A DNA stretch of 64,000 nt, taken from assembly GCA_945910005.1 (NCBI GenBank), contig OX246740.1, positions 49,822,526-49,886,525 on the forward strand. Reading direction: 5' to 3'. Below the pieces are notes generated by a model. That model was not told where the DNA came from, made no database searches, and saw only the letters and a program-made list of their open reading frames with translations. Positions within the stretch are counted from its first letter, which is position 1. Every line of letters starts with the position of its first letter. This stretch comes from Isoperla grammatica (Eukaryota > Arthropoda > Insecta > Plecoptera > Perlodidae). A program made the position numbers and the translations under genes. Shown one piece after another: positions 10,846 through 22,065 of the stretch.

Positions 10846-11130
10846 GTCAGTGCCCACCTAGAAAACAAAACTATCTGTATTTTTTGCGTGAGCAAACCAT
10901 AATAAATATGTCACTGTGCAGTTACAGCAAACATATTTATTAATTTTTTACATGTTTAAATATCCTTCCAAAATCTAGAAGCTTATGTACCTTCATTTGC
11001 TCCAAACTACATCACTTCCAGTCGAGGTGGGTTGGGTCCCCATTCCAAAGTTCTCCACATCGGCTGGTTAGCAAGTTGTGGCGACTACTTGTGGCGAGGT
11101 GTCGGGCTGTCTCGTTGTAGCCGATCTTGC

Positions 11131-13680
11131 ATCTTCTGAACTTGCCGTTGAAACTTGAGGTGAAAGGCTTGATGCAAATTGTAAATGCTCATACGTTTCA
11201 GTTTTCACACATCCTAAGTTCTTGTTTATTAAAGTTCAAATAATCGTTGTTACATACTGGTGGCTACATAAATGGCACCACAGATATAAAATTGAAAACT
11301 ATCAATAACATGTAAAAAACTTACAAACAATTTTTACAGTCCAGTTCCAGCACTCATATTTTACCACTTTTTTTTTTTAATATTCAAATATTTACAAATA
11401 GCCCTAACGCAGCTTAGGAGGGTTATTTTGATACAACCACAAGAAAACGATTCTTGTAAGTGATGTTAAAATGAATGCATCGATTTTACAAAAGTATGTT
11501 AATTATTGGCAGTTAGGTGAACAAATAAAATAGTTTTTAACCATTGTTAATTTAATGAATTTAAAAAATGGATTTTCTTTATTTCAATCACTTACTTTAC
11601 AAAATTTATCTTAAAAACATGTTTGATAGCATCCCGCAACTGAGCAGCATGCTAGATGTAACTTTTCCACTTTTCAAAAAATATGCTAAAGCATCCTGGG
11701 AAGCCTTAAAAGTTTGTCCATGTACCGTGATAATAAAAATCAATTTTAAATTGAATTTAAATTTGTTATTAAACGAACAAAGATTTTTTAAGGGCTGCGT
11801 GATGTTATTACAGTTACTTTATTCTGATAATGTTCTGTTCAAAGAATTGAAAATCCACCCGAACCGTGATTTGAAAGCAACTACACTTGCTTGATGGAAT
11901 ATTGCCACAGTGACGTCACCACAAACACATCCAGCGTCCAGCCATAGCATCGTCCCCACACAGTCAACATAGTCAACGACAATGCAACAACGCTATCTCC
12001 CAACTTGTAGACATAGCGGGTCTTGGCCGTCTAACTTTGATCCCCAAAATGAACGAACCTCCGACGTCTTCTCACTCTCAGCACCTAGGGGACGAACGAA
12101 GAAACAACCCCTGAACACGAGTGATATCAGCAACGGAAACAAATCTCTAAATGAAACCCTACTAGATTGAAAAACGAAAACGGCGACCAAACAACACCTG
12201 AAAGATGAACCCTCACCACCCTAGCAATGCGAACACCTCACGGCACGACCACACTCGACCTGCGCATCGTGAGACCACGTGTACATACATCGACCTGCAG
12301 ACAAGGAAGAACGAGCCACAGCGGCATACACAGAGCATTCAGGTTTGGTCACGTGGCAATATCCCAATACGCATCGCAGTAATTAACACAAATTATGCAT
12401 CGCTTTCTCAATTAGATTTAGTTAAACAAATTTTACTCGTACTACTATAGCCTCTTAATAATCTATGTACTTAAAAGAAAAAATTGAGATTTAATTAATT
12501 GTTTTCAGTTTATCTATGCTTATATTTCTCGCGTAAATATTATTTGATTGAAGTTAGTTGAATATAAACTATAAAGGGGTGTAGAACTGCTTTAAGCAAT
12601 CTGCCCTTTTTTAAATTTATGATAATTAATTAGTCACATTCACACCGAATTTCTGTACATTTTAAGGGTCTAATTTTAAACTCCCAATACTTGAGATAAC
12701 AAAGGTTCCATGCCATGTATTTTTCTCTTTTGTTACTTATTTCAAATTACAATTTCCTTTTGTTCAAAAATAAGTTTTCATTCTTTACAAAATCATTACA
12801 AGGTATAATTTACATGTTGTATTAATTATAAACTTAAGTTATAATTGTCTGATGATCTACAATGTGACATTATGTACAATTAGGAATATTTAATAATATG
12901 CATACACGTTTATTATAGTTTTGGATTTGGAGGAAGGATCTAAATACAGGGGTTAATTTTTTTGTCGTTGAAGTGCCAAACTCATCTTTGAGGTTTGACT
13001 CTTCATCTCTCTGGCTACTTTATTTTTTAAACCGCCGACGACGTCATAACCTTTTTTTAAGCAATGCATATTTGGATTTAGAAAACAGTCAAATCCGATG
13101 TAAATAAAACCAAAATATAAGAAGCACCCATTAAACGTAGGTTCCATGAATCCATGGTTTAATGAATATACAGGTTGTTTAGGCCCTAGTTAACGTCATG
13201 GAAAGTAATTGGAAGATTTTAAATTGAAAAGCAAATCACAAGCATAGAAATAATCTGCAAAATTATGTTATTTTTACAGCAGTTTATATTTTATATTATA
13301 TTTAAGTTATATTTATGTTTACATTTATCTTACTTATAATTAGTATTAATTGTTATACTATTTCATACAAATGATTTGTCTTTAAGGTTATGACACCACG
13401 GCAATTCTATCACACGCAACTCACACACCAATTCATTCATAAGTTCCAAAAACACCTATCTACACTCAAACCCAACTATCACACTCTCAAACATCTACAT
13501 CCACACAACACATCCAGCCACAGCCCAACCCATCCGAAGAAAAATTTACAACGTCCCTAATAAGCAAGACTCTAATTCTGCTTCACCCCTTAAATGAAGT
13601 AAAATGTTTCTTTGAATTAACTCTTTAAATGACTGAAAACCTTCCGCTTAGCAAAAACATTAGCACATATTAAAATTATA
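11131..13680. other. AT-rich gene-free stretch
   Basis: Mostly AT-rich sequence with scattered short frames. The longest, 108 codons at 11568-11894, has no splice context and no recognisable domain. I see no RNA gene or transposon end here. Confidence 0.5.
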
Positions 13681-13714
13681 TTTTAGCTACCCAGTTTATA
13701 CTGGGTAGCTAAAA
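13681..13714. repeat. Perfect hairpin, 15-bp arms, TTAT loop
   Basis: TTTTAGCTACCCAGT and ACTGGGTAGCTAAAA pair perfectly around a TTAT loop. Three bases separate it from a second hairpin with the same loop. Confidence 0.9.
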
Positions 13715-13717
13715 CCC

Positions 13718-13745
13718 TACAGAATAGCCTTATGGCTATTCTGTA
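13718..13745. repeat. Perfect hairpin, 12-bp arms, TTAT loop
   Basis: TACAGAATAGCC and GGCTATTCTGTA pair perfectly around TTAT. The shared loop and close spacing with 13681-13714 suggest a common origin. Confidence 0.9.
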
Positions 13746-15130
13746 CTTCCAGATCTACTGTCTATCTCTCTTCTCTAAGCATTCTATAAAGCATACATCC
13801 ATCAGCTGACATTCTGTCATACCGTGGCAGGGACGGTCTCGGCGACCAGAAGCCTAGATCTCGTAGCAAACACTCCATCGCCTGTAACACTGCATACATG
13901 TCATGTTATATGTTATCGCACGTGTCCCCGGTCGTCCTTCTCTCCATAGGAAGCTGTAAGGGTGGACTTTCTAACAGGCTGCGATTCAGCCGACTGTCAC
14001 TGTGCTAAGTTACTATCTATCCTTTGTAGAAGTTAATCTTTCTTCCTGTACGTGGTATCCGTACATTGGCTGTCTTTCCATGGTTCTCTAGTGCCAACTA
14101 CTGTACTTGAGCAGTCTATACTCCATACCAGGCCAACATGTCACAGCGAGATGTGGCGTTTTACTTTACCGTCCCCTAATCGAATGCTATTAGATCTCAT
14201 CGCCTGAACTCTTGAACCTTGAACAACAACAAGGTAAATTTAAAGGAAGCCAGGCTCAATTATATTTTTCCACGAATAAGACACTTATCACATCAACATC
14301 TCGCCCCAACGTTGACTGCGCTACTCAAGGGGTGGACAATACATCCCCTACGAACCGGAATCTATGGTGACATGCCAGCCTGGTATAAACTATAGCTAGA
14401 GACTGTTGCGCTACAAGTCACCTATATTATATGCATAGTTCCTTCAATCCTTTCTTTGGCCGACGAAGTACAACGGTACTTGGGTAGTCTTCCTCCCGCC
14501 CAACGCCCATGTTGCTCTGTAAGTGAAACATTCATTATAATATTACTGCGCTGAAAAATAAATACAATTAATACAATGTTGTGAAGTAAGACCTGAGTAT
14601 ATTCGTACTTGGGCAGTCCACCTAGACTGTATTACGCCACAAGTCGCCTAGTGATCTGTCTAATCATCTATCTAGGGTCACCGTGTAGGGTCGTACCATT
14701 TGAAGGGAAGGTCTGGAAGCCAGATGATCCTGTCCCAACTGTCAACACCTGCGAACAATGCAGCAGACCATATTAGGTTACTGTTGACACACGTGTGACT
14801 TACTTATACAATGGTACCAGCAGTGGCACTAGGAGATACACACACAACAATGGGTAAACGCTCTAGCCACTAAATACAGGCCCTACCTAGGGGGGAAGAG
14901 TTTTGGCAAGAGCATTACCCAGCTAAAGCTCAAAACAACCTGCCGGTACATTGTATAAAGCGGCCACACTGAGGTTATGAGTTGTGTTTCCACTGTTTTC
15001 CTACTATAGAGTCCAGTGTCGTAGATACTCGACGTTCTCGCAGACGATCTCGAAGTGCCCTCACTGATCGCCTGCCAGACACCCCAACATGTTAACGCAT
15101 TTACTGTGACGATATAGTATATGATTTAAT
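13746..15130. other. Gene-free region with degenerate internal repeats
   Basis: The word GTACTTGGGCAGTC recurs with variation near 14103, 14476 and 14605. A GACTGTTGCGCTACAAGTCACCT-like word recurs near 14401 and 14627. This looks like an old, decayed tandem or nested repeat. No ORF or reverse-transcriptase-like sequence is seen. Confidence 0.45.
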
Positions 15131-15299
15131 TGATGCAAGGAATTTGTTACAAGACCAAGTAACGAATAAACCAAAAACTATTCGTGCTTCTTCAAAAAAT
15201 CATAGGGTGCTGGTTGATGTCTTGTCAAGTTGTACCGATCCCCTATGTGGACTGCATGAATGGACTGCATGGATGGACTGCATCACACGATGCACTATT

Positions 15300-15425
15300 G
15301 TTTCTCGCGATACGTTCGCGACGCGATGTACTTTACGTTCACGACGCGTTGACTTTACGTTCACGACGCGTTGACTTTACGTTGACTACGCGACGCACTT
15401 TACGTTCACTTCGCGATGCACTATG
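15300..15425. repeat. Short tandem repeat of ACGTTCACGACGCGTTGACTTT type
   Basis: Roughly five degenerate units of about 22-24 bp, rich in CG dinucleotides (CGACGCG, GCGATGCAC). The 76- and 80-codon frames across it are repeat shadows. Confidence 0.75.
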
Positions 15426-15469
15426 ATGATCTGCAAAGAAGAAAGTTACACTATTATTGTATGATCGAG

Positions 15470-15842
15470 CAGTGGCGTATACACGGGAGGGGAGGGGGGG
15501 GACAAAACCCCCCCTTTTGCAAAGGAAACATGGAAAATGACCGTTTACATTTCAATAGACAGTATTTTAGACATTTGTTTATGTTAAAACTACACGCATC
15601 GATCTATAATTATATTTTTATCTACCAACATGGTGCTAAGGAAAAAATGTGTTGCCAGAAACTGAATAATCTTGTTTCAGTTGGCCGCTGTAAAACGCAC
15701 AGATTTGCACTAAAATGACCTTGACGAGAATTTTTTCGGGGGGCAAGCCCCCCGGAACCCCAATTATGTTTCGGTTCCACTCTCTATAATATGGGTTGAG
15801 TTGAAACCCCCCCCCCTTTCCCAATTCCTGGATACGCCACTG
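15470..15842. mobile_element. hAT-type MITE, family 1, 373 bp
   Basis: Starts CAGTGGCGTATACACGGG and ends GGATACGCCACTG, giving an imperfect terminal inverted repeat. It is flanked by a perfect 8-bp duplication TGATCGAG (15462-15469 and 15843-15850), which is diagnostic for hAT-superfamily insertion. The interior shares GCTAAGGAAAAAATGTGTTG and TTGGCCGCTGTAAAACGCAC with copies at 36751 and 45108. No transposase is present, so it must have been mobilised in trans. Confidence 0.92.
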
Positions 15843-15850
15843 TGATCGAG

Positions 15851-16374
15851 AAAGATTTCATCGTGGTGTCGTCTCAGGGCTAAATACTGGAAGCTGAAAT
15901 AAATTATCCCCCCCCCCTCCCCCCCCCCACACACACACAAACAAATAGACCTTCACCGAACAGTTTCATGCAGCAGAATGACAGTTATAGTCTGAGCCCC
16001 CCCCCCCTTCCCCTCCTCAGCACATGATGACCGAAAATTCCCATTTCCTCCACCCCCCAGACATGCACTGCTCCATTATTATTCGAAACACGTTGAAAAT
16101 GCATCACGTAGCACTGGGTTGCTGAATAGTCGAAAAGAAAATGTAAAAAAAAAAAAAAATGGAAGTACACAAATAAATTAACTATCTTATCATTAAATAA
16201 TAATTTAAAAAAAAATCAATACTAGACAATTGAATAAATGAAATAAAGATGAAATCTGGCAGCATTTTGATATCGTACCTACAAAGAAAAAAAGTGGTAT
16301 TTATTTACCGAAATGATTAAACTTTGCACGCCTTTAGAACACACGTGCGTAAGGGACAAGGTTTTCAAGTGTTT
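15851..16374. other. Gene-free spacer with several poly-C runs
   Basis: C tracts lie near 15908-15930 and 16001-16009, with an A tract near 16145-16159. No feature otherwise. Confidence 0.5.
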
Positions 16375-17020
16375 GGATACCACCACTATGATTAGTAAAG
16401 TCGTTTCACAGCAACCTTGTGGATGCTGACGTAATCGATATGAAACTTGGCCAACCAAGTGTCAGTATTTGAAAAAGCCACCCGCTGTCGGCTCCGAACA
16501 ACGTCACGCTCTCAAGGCCCCCCCCCCCCCCCTCCCGCGTTTGCTACTGGATGAATTCAATGACACTTGTTGTGTTGGGTCTCTATCTTTGCAGTCTTTC
16601 TATTCGAGACGATGAGCCAGAGTGATATAGCAATGCAGTGTTACAAAAAACAAACATATCAAATGCGGGATTCGATCCCACGTCCCTACGTGCAAAGTCC
16701 TGTGCCCCAATCGCAAGAGTCACCGCGGACAGCTGTTCACGAAACATTGAGACTACCCCTCTCTTTGAAGGTTATTAGAGCTTGCTTCTCCCTCTCTCCC
16801 CTCTACCCGTTACCTGGCGCGTGGATACCGATTTGCCAGACAGCCTTGAGTACAGGTAGGTACCGTCCCCCCCCCCCCCCCCCCCAACCCCCTGCCCCAG
16901 ACACAACGGTCCACGAGCGAAGTAGTGGCCCAAACAGTTGATGCTCCCATCCCAAATCATCTGGCCTCACCTACTGACACACTCCTCCAGACAAACAAAG
17001 GGAAACAACTAAACTACATG
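16375..17020 (-). mobile_element. Dispersed SINE-like repeat, copy 2
   Basis: Homologous throughout to 3173-3800, including the antisense B-box-like GGGATTCGATCCCACGTCCC near 16668 and the two poly-C interruptions (16518-16532; 16867-16885, 19 Cs). Both copies lie in the same orientation. The 124-codon plus-strand frame here is spurious. Confidence 0.65.
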
Positions 17021-17280
17021 ATTAGAAAAATGCCGACTGGTTTGTAAAACATGACTTGAGACATTTCCCAGCTCTCTTTATCACTCTGACTCACTACATA
17101 AAATGTTGTCCACTACCATAATCTTGTCTACCTCACCCCCTCGCTACACAGGACAGCAGTAGCACCCATGAACCAATCAGCGAACCGCATTCTGACTGAA
17201 TGACGTGTACGGCGCACGGAAAATATTTCGCCAGATGTATACTCGCTCCATATAAATTGGGACATGGGCATGAGCTAACG

Positions 17281-17771
17281 CAGCGGTACTCAAACTGCGG
17301 CCCGCGGGCCGCATGCGGCCCTCCTGAAAAATTTTGCGGCCCAGAGCTTTTGTGTTTTCATTAATATATTTTACTAATTTAACTGACTATTTGTTTGCTT
17401 TATATGTTAATAATATTGTATTCGTGAAAAATTATGATATATCGCCAACCAACTAAACTTTACTTGGTATTTTTTACCTGTAATGTAATATAAACTAATG
17501 GGTATTCTTCGAGTTTTACGCTTTGACTCGAAAAGCACGAAATATCTATAAAAGTCGAAGGAATTTTGCGCCTTCGGCGAAAAAAGACCTCCGGCGGCTG
17601 GGGCTTTGCCCCAGATCCCTTGCTATCTCCGCACCTCACTTTTCCCTGTTAACCCCCCCCCCGCCCGAAATAATTCCTAGTTACGCTACTGCATACTTGT
17701 ATTAGTGCGGCCCAGCTTTACTTGGATTTTTGGAAAAGTGGCCCTCCAGGAAAAAAGTTTGAGTACCACTG
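17281..17771. mobile_element. hAT-type MITE inside the 5S SINE, 491 bp
   Basis: Ends are CAGCGGTACTCAAACTGCGG and AAAAAGTTTGAGTACCACTG. The 8-bp target duplication AGCTAACG (17273-17280 and 17772-17779) is perfect. The CAGnGGTnCTCAAAC terminus is a known hAT type. Part of a second MITE family (right half of the 18353-19018 element) lies within it. Confidence 0.93.
17500..17692. mobile_element. Fragment of CAGTGGCG family-2 MITE nested in the hAT MITE
   Basis: Matches 18835-19018: TTCGGCGAA, CTCCGGCGGCTGGGGCT, CCCAGATCCC, TTAACCCCCC, GAAATAATTCCTAGTTACGC and a terminal ACTG. The left terminus is missing, so this is a truncated or rearranged insertion. Confidence 0.8.
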
Positions 17772-18352
17772 AGCTAACGGTTTAGACGCGGTCGCTTAGC
17801 CGGTTCCCATACGAACACCGAAGTTAAGCAACCTCGGGCTAGGTCAGGAGAGGGATGGGTGACCACTTCTCTCTCCTCTGAAACACTAGTTACCGTTGGT
17901 TAGAGCAGATTGGAGGGTTCGAAAGCTTGTGTAACAGCTTCGTGCTTCTCGTCAACTGCTCGGCAGTCCAGGTTAGTGGAGGAACTTATTTGACTGGTCA
18001 AAGTTACACCGTCCTTTCGGATGGGACGTAAAGCCGATGGTCCCTTTGGTAATTTTTGACAGGAATAGGCTACGTCCCGGTACCAGGCTTCCCTTCCTCC
18101 CTTCCTCATTATCATTCATCAATCATCACTCATAAGTCATAAGGTTAAAGAGGGCATTGTGCGCTACTCTGGTCTAAATTACAATAAAGTAAGTAAACGA
18201 AAATGTTTCATCTAGTCACAACTCACAAGCAGCAATGAAACTTGACAATAATATTCCGGCTTTAAGTTTCATATTTTGGCAATGATGCTAATCGAGACTA
18301 AATGAAGATGAAAGAACAGACGGAAAGGCAGGATTCGAACCTGGGTCGCACA

Positions 18353-19018
18353 CAGTGGCGTAACTAAGGGGGGGGTTTAGGGGGTTAAAACCCCCCCCGA
18401 AACTACATCGAGAATGATCTTACCTAATACTATACTACATTAACTTAATACTTGTAAGATAAGATCCTTAAACCACTTCAGTGTATAACAATCGCAACAA
18501 ATAACATTTTCATAATATTTATACACTTCACTTAGATAAGATATATAATTGCTTTCAATTATATTTATGATTTCATCTACAACTAATATACCTTTCGCTC
18601 GAACCAGTAAAAGTGAGGGTACCTAAAAATGCATTAATCTAATATTACAATATCACGTTCTGTGGATTAAAATTTAAATGTATGTAATGTGACCACAATG
18701 TTTCACTTCATCTTGGGATTATATTGAACAACCATAAAACATTAAAAACACAATTTCTATGCAATTCTTATTTAGAACTATAATAAATGCCTACTGTTAC
18801 ACTGTCACTTCAATATAATACAAACAAACGATTAGTCATTCGAGTAGTGTTCTTTGAGTCTAAAAGGCACGAAATAATAATTATAGAAGTGAAAAAAAAA
18901 TTCGCCTTCGGCGAAATGGCCTCCGGCGGCTGGGGCTGCGCCCCAGACCCCTTTCAATCCCCTCATCTCACTTTTCCCTAATTAACCCCCCCCGAAATAA
19001 TTCCTAGTTACGCCACTG
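18353..19018. mobile_element. hAT-type MITE, family 2, 666 bp
   Basis: Ends are CAGTGGCGTAACTAAGGGGG and CCTAGTTACGCCACTG. The flanking duplication GTCGCACA is perfect (18345-18352, 19019-19026). The left flank is an antisense tRNA-like B box (GGATTCGAACCTGGG at 18331), so the target was itself a SINE. The interior is AT-rich with no transposase. Confidence 0.93.
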
Positions 19019-19026
19019 GTCGCACA

Positions 19027-19830
19027 GTCATCACGCCAACATATAATCGTGTTAATAAAACATTAAAATGTAATTTGGATTAAATACATTCGTAATTAAC
19101 ACATTATTATTAGCCTTGTAGACAACATTGAATATGCTGCATGCAACAATCCGGTCGAGATTGTCAAGCAAAAGGAAACTGTACCTTATTGCCTCCATCC
19201 AAAGCTCCAAAAGAATGATACACCATGATAGAGTTGTTTAGCACACGTTACAAAACCTGAAATGTGGATGGGTGCAGGTTACGTCTTTATACGGGGGGCG
19301 GGGGGGGGGGAGTAGGGGGTAAATAAGAACCTAGCTTTGATCGCCTGTCTTACACGAGCTAAATAGTCAGTGTAAAAATCGTGAAAAATCGTTAACAGTG
19401 AAAAAATATTGACACCTATTTAGTCCTAGGGGCCTACACGGGTGCAAAAGAACGATTCAGCACTGACACCAACTTCTCCTTAGTGTAAAGTGTAGGTCGG
19501 GAGAACAAAGTTCATGATAATTACTAGTTGAAACTTCCAAAATGTTTTTAAAACAAATTTGTAACAGCTGTTAAAATGCTTTTACCCTTATTTTTATTGG
19601 GATGTTACGAAATTTGTGTGCAACAATTTGTTCTAATTAAATTAAATGTAGTTTTACATAACCAAGTCCTTATCGTCGTATTTAGAACTAATTGAATTAT
19701 TAGAAATGTTTCGAAAGAAAAGTAGGGCCTAGGCCCATTATTGCGTTCATGGGGTGCGAAGTTTGGTTTGAAAACTCATCGGATAGAAATAGAATAGAAC
19801 ATTTTTCACTTATAACGACGCAATTTAAAA
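19027..19830. other. Gene-free spacer
   Basis: AT-rich, with an interrupted G tract near 19293-19312 (GGGGGGCGGGGGGGGGG). No coding exon recognised. Confidence 0.5.
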
Positions 19831-19834
19831 TAAC

Positions 19835-19846
19835 AAAATGGCGGAC
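19835..19846 (+). promoter_or_regulatory. AAAATGGCGGAC, YY1-like promoter motif
   Basis: AAATGGCGG is the core of the YY1-type element often found just downstream of start sites in TATA-less animal promoters. It precedes the candidate transcript start of the gene at 20263. Suggestive only. Confidence 0.3.
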
Positions 19847-20262
19847 ACCATTGGAACTTTCAACTTCAGTGGAATTTAACTTTTGAAATAAAAGGAATGT
19901 TATCTCGAGACAAAATTATTCATTTTAGCGTTATCAGTTGACTCTCAACCGGTGGTCGGTGGTGGTCACCGACATAGCATTAAAATTATACAATCATTGC
20001 TCAAAGAAACAGGATTTCGTAAAAGTAGAAGATTTCAAAGATCGAAGGTCAAAGTTTCGTCTCGCCAGGAAATATTTTGGCGCGTCTTCGAAACCGTACA
20101 ACACGATTTAGAAACATGGATCAACATACATTCAACGAACTAAAACATACAATTATATCATCAAACTACAGGTAGGTGACATGGTTATGGGATAATGTTA
20201 CATATTATCATCGGTTCAAGTTCAATCTACCTTTGTTCCAAGCATCCCTCAGCCCGCGGGAA

Positions 20263-20327
20263 ATGTCGAACTTGTTGATTCCAGCAAGGCAACTGCCACT
20301 TTTAGAAAATTATCTCTCAAAGTTAAC
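20263..20327 (+). CDS. Possible first coding exon, MSNLLIPARQLPLLENYL...
   Basis: An ATG in good context (CGCGGGAAATG) opens a 21-codon frame rich in leucine and proline. It ends at a GTAAGA donor after 20327 (phase 2). Upstream, ACAG|GTAGGT at 20171/20172 and a TTTGTTCCAAG acceptor at 20242 would make a short 5' UTR intron. I could not find a following exon that continues the frame before a stop: the CTTAG acceptor near 20460 gives an immediate TGA in that phase. It could be a real gene start with distant exons, or chance. Confidence 0.3.
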
Positions 20328-20700
20328 GTAAGAGTTTTACATAGTTGTAAATCGCACAGAGAATGTAGTTTTAATTACTCGAACTGTTTTTATAGCACTT
20401 GACATTGAAAAACTTTGGGTTCCGCGTTTTAAACAGATTAGCTGAGGACAGTTTCTCTTAGGTGACTTGTGGTTGGCGGTCATTGCTGGACTGGGCCGAG
20501 CCCGCCAAGGCAAGGTCGCGACGTACCCCTGTTGGCCGCTCTTCTTCCAGAGCGTTTCGGTAGCGGAAGTTCATCTGAAGATGGCTGTGCATCAAACACG
20601 TCAAGTTAAAAACCTAATATATTTCAAGATCTCTTACACTAATTATGACAAGTAAAAAAGCTTAAAAATATTTGTATTTCGTTTTCTGTTTTTAGAACAG
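20328..20700. other. No supported gene
   Basis: A short open frame (20467-20655) follows a CTTAG acceptor-like site but does not join any upstream exon in frame. Left unassigned. Confidence 0.4.
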
Positions 20701-21180
20701 TAGTTCCAGAGATTTTGGCTCTTGTAAATAGTTGTTTCAGCCGCCAAAAAATACCAAATTCGAACACATTTGAGAACCGTGATAAAGAACGATAATAGGG
20801 GGTGTTTTATAGTTCATTCTATTCTCTCGGAACAGCCTGTATTTCGAACGTATTTGATATTGCATAGCGCTAGGATATAAATACAACTCCATAGGTTTGT
20901 TTGCCTGTCCTGCTAGTCTGTCTGTTATAAAGCAGAGATAGCAGCAAATTGAGCCATTGATCAATGATTGAGCGTTTAGCGGTCTCGCAGCTTTGCTCTC
21001 TGCGCGTTCGCCTGTAGTTCCAGAGATTTTGGCTCTTGTAAATAGTTGTTTCAGAAGCCAAAAAATACCAAATTCGAACACATTTGAGTACGATGAAGAA
21101 CGATAATAGGGGGTGTTCTATTCTCTCTGAACAGCCTGTATTTCGAACGTATTTGATATTGCATAGCGCTAGGATATTTA
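20701..21180 (+). repeat. Direct duplication, about 170-bp repeats offset by 314 bp
   Basis: 20701-20880 and 21015-21180 share TAGTTCCAGAGATTTTGGCT, AATACCAAATTCGAACACAT, AACGATAATAGGGGGTGTT and TTGATATTGCATAGCGCTAG, with a few small indels. The intervening sequence is unique. This is a tandem segmental duplication or a pair of solo repeats. The overlapping short frames on both strands are shadows. Confidence 0.85.
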
Positions 21181-21702
21181 AAAGCTTTGCTCTCTGGGTG
21201 TTCGATAAAACATGCAGCTTTCAGAAAGTAGTGCTTTGCTGCTGCTTGGGGTATGTTCTTTTTAATATATGTGAACAATTGGATGGTGCACGCGGCATTC
21301 TTTTATTGGCTCTAAGCGCCATCATCGGTGTCAATCTTTTATCACCGAGCATTAACTGAATTGAAAGTATTCCATCTCGATTTTGTATTTTTTAACGAAT
21401 TTGTGCAAACACGAGCAATGCTTAAATTTAATTTAACCCACCTACATTGTACCAAAGATTACAAACTTGATCGTAGGTCTACCCGTACCATCACATGATG
21501 TAGAGAAGCCTCCAAAATTATAAAGAGTTGAGTGCGGGCCATTAGCATAAAGAAGGTAAAAATTTGTACCGGTATTATAATATAAACCATTGTATAAACT
21601 AGGGAATTAAAACGTAATATAGGACTAACGTTGTAGTAGAGACCCTTCTATTCTATTTTTAGGTCTAAGGCTACTTAAAAACAGGTGTTATTATCATATT
21701 AA

Positions 21703-21919
21703 TGTTTAGAAATTCATTTACTTCAACCACTTCAACTTCGAACTATTCTTTTCAAAGATCAAAAATCCCACCAGAGCCAGTTGGGGATTTCTTTCCGCAG
21801 TTGGTTCCCTGCGCGTTGGCGAATGTTGTGTTGAATGTGAATCCGATCCGAACCGAATCGTACTTCATGGCGGTAACTGTTTTTGAACACTTTTGCTTTG
21901 AGGTGCAAGTGCATTATAG
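21703..21919 (+). other. Possible 5' untranslated exon of the 22172-31664 gene
   Basis: A 73-codon open frame ends at CATTATAG|GTAAAT (donor near 21920), about 250 bp before the first coding exon. Whether the frame is coding is doubtful. It could be 5' UTR, since the ATG at 22172 already gives a well-phased gene. Confidence 0.2.
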
Positions 21920-22065
21920 GTAAATATTGTGTTATTATAAGTTGTCAGCAACTAAAGTCAATCATATCCTAATATTTAGTACTTGGACATATGTACGAAA
22001 CTATTTAATATTGATTACAACGAGCTAGGAGAGCAGTGTGGGTCCAAAAACTTGGGCGGGAATCT

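Larger units (their letters stand above)
9010..11130. repeat. Composite satellite: four modules of 42-bp repeats, spacer and hairpin
   Basis: Each module contains CGACTACGAACAGAAACATG and TAATAGCTTAGG, a long hairpin, several 42-bp repeats, and, variably, a spacer with CCACATCGGCGGGTTAGCAA and TTGCGAGGCGAAGGCTGTTG. Modules begin near 9009, 9622, 10104 and 10598. Copies 3 and 4 lie exactly 494 bp apart and are almost identical. The first and last modules share a downstream AT-rich segment (9301-9470 versus 10861-11030). The minisatellite abuts the first module directly at its CGACTACGAACAG start. No protein-coding gene is supported. Confidence 0.9.
17250..18197 (+). mobile_element. 5S rRNA-derived SINE, interrupted by a MITE
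   Basis: After the inserted element at 17281-17771, the sequence reads AACACCGAAGTTAAGCAACC, TCGGGCTAGG and GATGGGTGACC, which corresponds to the 5S rRNA internal promoter region (A-box and C-box). The distal half of 5S is not preserved. A longer body ends in AATAAAGTAAGTAAACG, which looks like a SINE 3' tail. This matches the SINE3 class (5S-derived SINEs). It is not a functional 5S gene. The body length is approximate. Confidence 0.75.

Noticed and set aside
9099..10861. ORFs with VLILRLAAIMCFHL-type repeats
   Set aside because: They follow from the 42-bp repeat period and lie in modules with hairpins. Both strands give similar repeats.
11568..11894. 108-codon frame
   Set aside because: AT-rich, no Kozak-like start, no splice context, no domain.
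17820..17880. A functional 5S rRNA gene
   Set aside because: Only the internal promoter-like part matches. The 3' part is unrelated and a SINE body and tail follow.
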